A stretch of 64,000 nucleotides of DNA from Bdellovibrio bacteriovorus (GTDB lineage Bacteria > Bdellovibrionota > Bdellovibrionia > Bdellovibrionales > Bdellovibrionaceae): positions 1,984,001 to 2,048,000 of the forward strand of contig NZ_CP020946.1 in NCBI RefSeq assembly GCF_002208115.1, in the 5' to 3' direction. A model generated the notes under the pieces. That model was not told the DNA's origin. It did not search any database and saw nothing but the letters and a program-made list of their open reading frames with translations. A program made the position numbers and the translations under genes. Below are positions 58,284-64,000 of this stretch, in pieces. Each line of letters begins with the position of its first letter. Position 1 is the stretch's first letter.

Positions 58284-60974
58284 CTATTGAATCTTGTTAA
58301 GGACGTTTAGAACTTCGATCTCCGCCTTCAACCAGGCCGCGGCTGCTGCATCCACCAGACCGCTGGTTAGCAGACGCTGTGGCAGTGTGTTCAAATTCGC
58401 CTCGGTCACAGGATCCAAAGACGGATCAATTTCAGTCAAAAGACCTGCGATCTTTTGCAACTGTTCAGAGCGGGCTTTCGCCACACGCAAAGTCATATCA
58501 AAGCGCAAACCTTGGGAAGACAACAGCTTGCCGAAGTAAGCCTTTTCATCGGCCTTCAGCCAGGAATACGGCAAAGTCACCTCTTTGGAAAGCCCCGGGC
58601 CCAGTTTCACAACAATCGTGCCCGTCGCCGCCTGAGCCAGATCCAGATACAGCGCCGTCAGAGATTCCGCTTCAGATTCGTCCAGCAGATTCTGACCCAG
58701 CACCGAGGTCACGACGGATTTCGCGCCATTGGCGTCTTCCACCACTTCGTTCATTTTTGGCAAAAGCGCTGCGCCAGCCACAAGCAGAACCTTGTCATTC
58801 ACCGGACGAATGCTGTCCATGAACTTCAGGATCTTTCGTTGTTGAGCATCGCTCAGAGCATACTCACGCCCCCCCAGAGTTTTCCCCTGAGCCAGGTAAG
58901 GAGCGGCTTTCAGCTCATCAATCTGCTGATCCAGCCACTTCATATTGATGTTGCCGTTTTTATCACGCATCAACCCGTTCAACAAAGCGGCATAACCGCC
59001 CGCCTCTTTTAGGGAGGCCGCACGCTCTTTCATCAACTGTTCATCCAGCCCCAGACGCGCATACATGATCTTGCCGGTTTTCACCGCCGCCAAAGAGGCA
59101 AAGCTGGCTGCCGGCTGGCTGGCCTTGGTGCTGTCAAACAGAACCTGAGAAACAAAGGACAGATCGATATTGGCACGGCCCCATTTTACGGTATCAGCCA
59201 AAACCGCATCCAGATCACGAACCACACTCGGCTTGTCCGCCGGATACATGCGTCCGATGATAGAGGCAAAAAGAACTTTCACCAGATCATCACGCTCATC
59301 CACCGCATCCAGATACTTGCGCAGCAATGGGTTGTTGCCAGCATCAAAACGCTCACAGCCATAAATCTGCAAACCTTGAGAGTTCGCCACGGCGATATCG
59401 TCATCCGTGCAATAAAGGCTGACTTTTTCATCCAAAGCGGTGTTGTTATCAGAATAGGCCCAGTCCATCGCCATCTTGTCATAAGAAAGCGCCGCATACT
59501 TGATACGGCCCGACATCAGGATGTCATCGATACCACTGACATAGTCCATGATACTGGTGGAAGTTTCCAGGCCCTGGTGATTGGGATCACGCAGGTAAGT
59601 TTTTGCCGACTCATAGATTTCCTGAGTGGACACTTTCGCAGACGAAGAACCCGCAAAGTTATGGCGCAGTCCCAGCGCATGTCCCAGTTCGTGAGCCACT
59701 GTCGCACGCACGCTGTCCTGAGCCAGTCTGAGGCGTTGAGAATCCCCCGCTTCACGGGCGATTTTGTTTAACGCATTCAAGGACTCCGTCAGATCACAGG
59801 CAATGGCCCCTGCTGCCACCACCGGCACATCACCATTGAGTTTCACCAGATCAGCCGAGCCCACCGACGTGAACACAGAAGGCATAAACACCTGAGCGCG
59901 CAAAAGCTCGCCCGTCAATGGATCGGACTGACCAATTGCATAGGCCGCTCCGGAATCAAGCCAGGGAATCCAGCGCACGATGATGCTGCGATCTTCCGGT
60001 TTGGCGTCCACAGGAACACCGGTCACCACTTGAATCACATCACGGCCAAAGACTTTGTTCCAGTAAAGCGCCCCTTCGGTCACCGCGGCCAGATAGTCCT
60101 CCGGAACCGCTTCAGAAATGCGCACCTTGATCGGGCCCTTTTCAGGGGAAATATCCCACTTGGTGATCAGATTCGTCATTTCCTTGCTGTAGCCCAGCTT
60201 ACGGTATTTGGTAACGAAGAAACCCACACGGCGTGAGCTGTCGTATTCTTTGGCCTTGAAGTTCTTGGAAAGATCATAGGCGCGGATCTGAATGTTCATA
60301 TTCAGAGTTTCTTCGCGCGGCTCGTGATTCAGGGATTTGTCAGAACCGACCTTGATGTTGTCGCTGCGGATCTTGGACAACTGATTCAGCTCGATGTTCT
60401 TTTCATCAAACTTGATCCCGGTCACAAAAGAGTCAATCACCGGCAAAGACGCCAATGAGCTGTCGGTCAGATCCACATTTCCACGAGGTGCATCAACGTC
60501 ATAGGAACGCTGAAGGACAAAACTTTTAAGGCCCTGTCCCCAATCAAACGTGATGGATGTTGCGTCTTCCGAGATCACTTCGAAGCTCTGAATCAGATTC
60601 ACGGTGCGGATTTCAGAATAAATGCTGTTGTAGTTTTCGCCGATCAAAGCCAGGCGGTTGCCGGACTTTTCAAAGCTCACCACCAAAGGTTTCAAGTCGT
60701 ACCACTGTGGCGTCATCCCGGAAGTGATACCGGAAGCCATCAGCAGGAAGATCTTACCCAAAGAGCTTTTTTGAATGGTCACGCAGGAAGCCTGTTTGCA
60801 CGCGGCATTTGCCGGGATGTCAGCGGGGTTACTGAAGGTGCTCAGAGAGTTTGCCGGAGCCTGCTTAGCCTGGATGATTTGATCCAGAGGCTTTGCCTCG
60901 AACTGGGTGCAGGCGGAAAGAAGCGTCGAAGAAAGCAATGCGCCCACAACCAGGATGTTCTTATTAACTGCCAT
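58284..60974 (-). CDS. Large zinc metalloprotease lipoprotein (metzincin-type)
   Basis: An 896-residue lipoprotein (signal VVGALLSSTLLSAC). The protease core near residues 420-510 has VRATVAHELGHALGLRHNFA, giving HELGHxxGLRH as three zinc His, and a Met-turn TSIMDYVSGIDD downstream, the metzincin signature. N-terminal and C-terminal regions fit the DUF5117/DUF4953 layout of large periplasmic proteases (GAAYAIGQSDPLTGELLRAQ, IIVRWIPW). It should cut proteins in the periplasm or outer membrane, perhaps during prey use. Ribosome binding site GGGGGG; terminator follows. Confidence 0.88.
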   Translation of the reverse strand: MAVNKNILVVGALLSSTLLSACTQFEAKPLDQIIQAKQAPANSLSTFSNPADIPANAACKQASCVTIQKSSLGKIFLLMASGITSGMTPQWYDLKPLVVSFEKSGNRLALIGENYNSIYSEIRTVNLIQSFEVISEDATSITFDWGQGLKSFVLQRSYDVDAPRGNVDLTDSSLASLPVIDSFVTGIKFDEKNIELNQLSKIRSDNIKVGSDKSLNHEPREETLNMNIQIRAYDLSKNFKAKEYDSSRRVGFFVTKYRKLGYSKEMTNLITKWDISPEKGPIKVRISEAVPEDYLAAVTEGALYWNKVFGRDVIQVVTGVPVDAKPEDRSIIVRWIPWLDSGAAYAIGQSDPLTGELLRAQVFMPSVFTSVGSADLVKLNGDVPVVAAGAIACDLTESLNALNKIAREAGDSQRLRLAQDSVRATVAHELGHALGLRHNFAGSSSAKVSTQEIYESAKTYLRDPNHQGLETSTSIMDYVSGIDDILMSGRIKYAALSYDKMAMDWAYSDNNTALDEKVSLYCTDDDIAVANSQGLQIYGCERFDAGNNPLLRKYLDAVDERDDLVKVLFASIIGRMYPADKPSVVRDLDAVLADTVKWGRANIDLSFVSQVLFDSTKASQPAASFASLAAVKTGKIMYARLGLDEQLMKERAASLKEAGGYAALLNGLMRDKNGNINMKWLDQQIDELKAAPYLAQGKTLGGREYALSDAQQRKILKFMDSIRPVNDKVLLVAGAALLPKMNEVVEDANGAKSVVTSVLGQNLLDESEAESLTALYLDLAQAATGTIVVKLGPGLSKEVTLPYSWLKADEKAYFGKLLSSQGLRFDMTLRVAKARSEQLQKIAGLLTEIDPSLDPVTEANLNTLPQRLLTSGLVDAAAAAWLKAEIEVLNVLNKIQ

Positions 60975-61066
60975 GAATGGCCCCCCTAAAACTGATGCAT
61001 TTAATTTCAGTGCATTTATGCCAAATAGTTGCCAAGATCAAAAGAGTTCTGAAAAAAAGAAAATTG

Positions 61067-61083
61067 CAATGTTCATTACATTG
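61067..61083. promoter_or_regulatory. CAATGT/ACATTG hairpin in the leader of the peptide transporter
   Basis: A perfect 6-bp inverted repeat with a 5-base loop lies directly before the ACAGGAG ribosome binding site of the POT gene. Confidence 0.4.
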
Positions 61084-61094
61084 ACAGGAGTTTC

Positions 61095-62453
61095 ATGGGA
61101 GCAAATTCCACCACCTTCATGGGGCATCCACGAGGACTTTTTACACTCTTCTTCACTGAGATGTGGGAGAGATTCTCATATTACGGCATGAGAGTGCTTC
61201 TGGTGCTTTACATGACTCAGTACCTGTTCCTGGAAGCTCAGCACGGCAAAGAAATTTGGGGCTTTGCGACCCTTAAATCCGTTCTGGGTTACTTCTATGG
61301 CGAGATGTCCGTTCAGGCGATGTCGTCCCAAATTTACGGGCTGTATACGGGCCTTGTTTATTTTACACCCTTTTTCGGCGGAATTATCGCTGATCGCTTC
61401 ATCGGACAGCGCCGTTCGGTGTATATCGGTGGCTTTTTGATGGCCATCGGCCACTTCCTGATGGCGGTGGAAAGCCTGTTCTTCCCGGCTTTGCTTTTCC
61501 TGATTGTCGGGAACGGGTTCTTTAAACCCAACATCTCCACCCAAGTGGGCGGCCTCTATGCCCAGGGCGACAACCGCCGCGACGGAGCTTACACGATATT
61601 CTATATGGGCATCAACCTGGGGGCGATTTTGTCGCCGCTGATCTGCGGAACTCTGGGGCAAAAAGTCGGCTGGCACTGGGGCTTTGGTGCGGCAGGCGTG
61701 GGCATGCTTTTGTCCATGGCCATTTACCACTTTGGCGGAAAGCACCTGCCGGAAACCGAGCACAAAAAATCCATCAAGGAAGTCGAAGCCACCGCTCACA
61801 AGCCGATGACCCGTGAAGAATGGACCCGCACCATCGCTTTAACCTTCCTGTGTATGGTGACGATCTTCTTCTGGGGTGTTTACGAACAACAGGGCAACAC
61901 CATGCAGTTGTGGGCGGATCAACAGACCGACTGGAACTTCTTCGGTTGGGAGATCCCCTCGACCTGGTATCAAAGCTTCAATCCGCTGGTGATCGTGCTG
62001 TTTGCGCCGCTTTTGGACCGTTTCTGGGCATGGCAGGCCAAGTTCGGCAAAGCTCCTTCCACCGTCACGAAGATGGCCTTGGGTTGCGTGCTGGGCGCGG
62101 TGGCTTTGGTGGTGATGTACTTCGCGGCAAAAATCGTGGGCGGCGGCCAGGGCTCGGTGATGTGGCTCTTGGGTTCGACCTTCCTGCTGACGATGGCGGA
62201 ACTTTACATTTCCCCTATTGGCCTTTCTGTAGTGACGAAAGTTTCTCCGGCCAAGATTGTGTCGATGATGATGGGGGTGTGGTTCCTGGCGGCGTTCTTT
62301 GGAAACTACGTCGCGGGTTACGTGGGGATGTTCTATGAGACCATGGGGAAAGACCAGTTCTGGCTGCTGCTTGCAGTCTTAAGTCTGATCCCCGGAGTTT
62401 TGTTCTTTGCCTGTCATAAATTCCTGACCCAAGCCCTGGGGAAAGAGATTTAG
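61095..62453 (+). CDS. POT/PTR family proton-dependent oligopeptide transporter
   Basis: A 452-residue major-facilitator protein with the POT signature EMWERFSYYGMRVLLVLYM (ExxERFxYYG) in TM1 and NIGNGFFKPNISTQVGGLYA-like LIVGNGFFKPNISTQVGGLY in TM4, then AYTIFYMGINLGAILSPLIC. The family imports di- and tripeptides with protons. TGACAGGAGTTTC gives a good ribosome binding site. Peptide uptake would suit a predator living on prey protein. No partner gene. Confidence 0.95.
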   Translation: MGANSTTFMGHPRGLFTLFFTEMWERFSYYGMRVLLVLYMTQYLFLEAQHGKEIWGFATLKSVLGYFYGEMSVQAMSSQIYGLYTGLVYFTPFFGGIIADRFIGQRRSVYIGGFLMAIGHFLMAVESLFFPALLFLIVGNGFFKPNISTQVGGLYAQGDNRRDGAYTIFYMGINLGAILSPLICGTLGQKVGWHWGFGAAGVGMLLSMAIYHFGGKHLPETEHKKSIKEVEATAHKPMTREEWTRTIALTFLCMVTIFFWGVYEQQGNTMQLWADQQTDWNFFGWEIPSTWYQSFNPLVIVLFAPLLDRFWAWQAKFGKAPSTVTKMALGCVLGAVALVVMYFAAKIVGGGQGSVMWLLGSTFLLTMAELYISPIGLSVVTKVSPAKIVSMMMGVWFLAAFFGNYVAGYVGMFYETMGKDQFWLLLAVLSLIPGVLFFACHKFLTQALGKEI

Positions 62454-62469
62454 CTGCTGTTTTTTAGCA

Positions 62470-62523
62470 GGCCTTCTTTGCTTGTTCATTGAGATTTCAG
62501 ACAATGAGGGAAGAAAGAAGGCC
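62470..62523 (+). promoter_or_regulatory. Inverted repeat covering the ribosome binding site of the CPXCG gene
   Basis: GGCCTTCTTT (62470-62479) and AAAGAAGGCC (62514-62523) are perfectly complementary around a 34-base loop. The 3' arm holds AAGAAGG just before the ATG at 62526. Confidence 0.5.
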
Positions 62524-62525
62524 CT

Positions 62526-62729
62526 ATGGACTATAAAGTCATCTGCCCGCACTGCCGGGAAAAATTTGCGATGACCCTTTACCATGAGGACGGCGACGAT
62601 CAGGAATTTATCTATGACTGCGAAGTGTGCTGCCACCCTATTGCCATTCAGGCACACTGGGACCCGGAGCATCGTCGTTTCTCCCTGAACGTCGGCCGCG
62701 GCGAAGGCTATGACGAAATGCCCATATAA
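62526..62729 (+). CDS. CPXCG-motif cysteine-rich zinc-ribbon protein
   Basis: A 67-residue protein with VICPHCREKF and DCEVCCHPIAI, the two Cys pairs of the CPXCG zinc-ribbon family. Acidic HEDGDDQEFIYD lies between them, as usual. Function unknown across the family. Its ribosome binding site is in a potential hairpin. Co-oriented with the GNAT gene 36 bp downstream. Confidence 0.88.
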   Translation: MDYKVICPHCREKFAMTLYHEDGDDQEFIYDCEVCCHPIAIQAHWDPEHRRFSLNVGRGEGYDEMPI

Positions 62730-62765
62730 CTTGACCCCGTTTTCGGGATATGAGTTTATGGGGGC

Positions 62766-63317
62766 ATGAAACTGCGCCCGCTGGAACTGACCGATCTGCC
62801 TCTGGTGAAAGCTTTTACCGATTCTACAATCGGCCTGGGTTATTTTTCCGAAAGCGAACTGCAGGACTGTTATCAGAAATCCCAATCAAAAGGTGTGATG
62901 TGCTCTTTTGTGCTGGTTGATGATCAGAATCAAATCAAGGGCTTCCGTTTGGCTTACCCTCCCGGGGCCTGGAGCAAAGGCAAAGGCTCTAAACTGCACC
63001 CGGAACTTTGGAATGTACCGCTGGAAAGTGCCGCTTATTTCCAAAGTCTTTTCATTGCTCCGGATGTCCAGGGCGGCGGCTGGGGACCGAAGCTGTCTGA
63101 TGCCGCGTTAGAATGTTTCCGCAAGCTGGGCGCCAAGGCCGTGGTGACCCACGCGTGGAAAGAATCCCCGAACAATTCCTCGATCCGTTATCTGACGAAA
63201 TATGGTTTCACCAGTGTGGCGACACACCCGAATTACTGGATAGATGTTGACTACACCTGCATCCGCGACGGCAAACCCTGCCGTTGTACCGCCGAAGAAA
63301 TGATCAAGTATCTTTAA
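62766..63317 (+). CDS. GNAT family N-acetyltransferase
   Basis: A 183-residue acetyltransferase-fold protein: MKLRPLELTDLPLVKAFT, the core strand SFVLVDDQNQIKGFRLAYPP, and the CoA-binding block FQSLFIAPDVQGGGWGPKLS followed by AVVTHAWKESPNNSSIRYLT and KYGFTSVATHPNYW. The usual Q/R-x-x-G-x-G/A reads QGGGWG. The C-terminal tail holds two extra cysteines (YTCIRDGKPCRC). Substrate not deducible. Confidence 0.85.
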   Translation: MKLRPLELTDLPLVKAFTDSTIGLGYFSESELQDCYQKSQSKGVMCSFVLVDDQNQIKGFRLAYPPGAWSKGKGSKLHPELWNVPLESAAYFQSLFIAPDVQGGGWGPKLSDAALECFRKLGAKAVVTHAWKESPNNSSIRYLTKYGFTSVATHPNYWIDVDYTCIRDGKPCRCTAEEMIKYL

Positions 63318-63325
63318 GGACTTTT

Positions 63326-64000
63326 ATGAGTATCTCGCTGTGGCTCGATCAATCCGCCTCCCAAAAACCAAAACAGTTTGATGTCGTCATCGTGGGTGCC
63401 GGCATTGCCGGCCTTTCCACAGCGTACTGGCTGGAAAAAGAGAATCCTTCGATAAAAATCGCCCTTCTTGAAAAACACCGCGTGGCCTTCGGGGCCTCGG
63501 GCCGCAATGCGGGTTACGTGACCTGCGGGTCGACGGAACACTTCATGAAACTGCAGGAACAATTCGGCTTGGAAAAAGCCGCCGAGATCTGGAAGTTTTC
63601 TGAAGAAAACCGCCGTCTGCTGTTGGAGGAAATCATCGGCAAAGACCTGGATGCCGTCGATTTCCGCCACACGGGATCCTGCACGGTGGCCCCGAGCGCC
63701 GCCCATTGGGAAAAATATCAGAAGGCAGCCCGGACCATGCGCTCGGTCGGCATTGACGTTGTGGAAGTGGGACCTGCGGAAATGGAGCGCGACTATGGCG
63801 TGACGGGCTTTGACGGCGGCATCCAGTACACGGGGGATGGCTATGTCCATCCGGTAAAGCTGCTTGAAAAACTGCGTGCTCGCTTGAAGGCTGAAATCTT
63901 TGAAAGCACGGAAGTGTTCTCGGTGGTTCACCAAGGCCAAGGCCATGTGCTGCAAACCGATCGCGATCTGTTCAGCGCACCGAAAGTGCTTTTAACTTTG
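63326..64000 (+). CDS. FAD-dependent oxidoreductase of the DAO family, N-terminal part (cut by window edge)
   Basis: The frame from the ATG at 63326 (AAGGA upstream) runs off the window after 225 codons. It has the FAD motif DVVIVGAGIAGLSTAYWLEK, then RVAFGASGRNAGYVTCGSTE, the family pattern SGRNAG, and YTGDGYVHPVKLLEKLR. The family oxidises amines or amino acids (glycine/D-amino acid oxidase, gamma-glutamylputrescine oxidase). It starts 8 bp after the GNAT stop, so the two probably share an operon. Confidence 0.9.
   Translation, partial: MSISLWLDQSASQKPKQFDVVIVGAGIAGLSTAYWLEKENPSIKIALLEKHRVAFGASGRNAGYVTCGSTEHFMKLQEQFGLEKAAEIWKFSEENRRLLLEEIIGKDLDAVDFRHTGSCTVAPSAAHWEKYQKAARTMRSVGIDVVEVGPAEMERDYGVTGFDGGIQYTGDGYVHPVKLLEKLRARLKAEIFESTEVFSVVHQGQGHVLQTDRDLFSAPKVLLTL

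Overview
The window looks like a chromosomal segment of a Bdellovibrio-type predatory bacterium (Bdellovibrionota). The grounds are family content: four paralogues of the TIGR02147/DUF4423 regulator family, which I know mainly from Bdellovibrio and Fibrobacter; many small secreted proteins and lipoproteins with no recognisable relatives; a delta-60-repeat lipoprotein; two secreted metalloproteases; and a TIGR04552-like deltaproteobacterial protein. Composition is close to 50% GC by eye. I see no rRNA, prophage, insertion sequence or CRISPR array. Two tRNA genes are present, Leu-CAG and Gly-GCC.

Region 1 (1-17 kb) is rich in accessory and regulatory genes. It holds a deaminase fragment, a monooxygenase-fold protein, an amino-acid permease, a hemerythrin-like protein, tiny stress-type proteins, three TIGR02147 regulators next to secreted proteins, an FKBP isomerase, an orphan OmpR-type response regulator, lipoproteins, and a GAF-AAA-Fis activator whose GAFTGA loop is altered. 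An alpha/beta hydrolase gene is broken by an internal deletion. Most regulator genes have inverted repeats in front of them.

Region 2 (17-31 kb) holds a large delta-60-repeat lipoprotein, tRNA-Leu, a dicarboxylate-type transporter, the fourth TIGR02147 gene, tRNA-Gly with a good sigma-70 promoter, a five-gene YbhGFSR-like efflux operon with ATGA/TGATG overlaps, and a secreted HEXXH protein.

Region 3 (31-48 kb) holds a chemoreceptor and a sugar-nucleotide/glycosyltransferase operon (wecE-rfbA-rfbB-GT4) predicted to make dTDP-4-amino-4,6-dideoxygalactose. It continues with feoAB, a BP74-domain protein, a divergent pair of PTPS/QueD paralogues with different active sites, phosphatidylserine decarboxylase, a COG2509 flavoprotein, a Cys-rich repeat protein, and a histidine kinase with a Pro/Met/His-rich sensor insert.

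Region 4 (48-64 kb) holds an acyl-CoA operon (hbd-crotonase-icmF), a four-gene lipid-related operon (TIGR04552-like, PlsC, DUF962, small protein), a large metzincin-type lipoprotein, a POT peptide transporter, a CPXCG zinc-ribbon protein, a GNAT acetyltransferase and the start of a DAO-family flavoprotein.

The best leads for something new are: TIGR02147 regulators paired with secreted proteins and palindromic operators; two very small peptides with strong ribosome binding sites; hairpins abutting start codons; the Glu-type PTPS paralogue; and the activator and FeoB with changed signature motifs. All functions are inferred from sequence reading alone.
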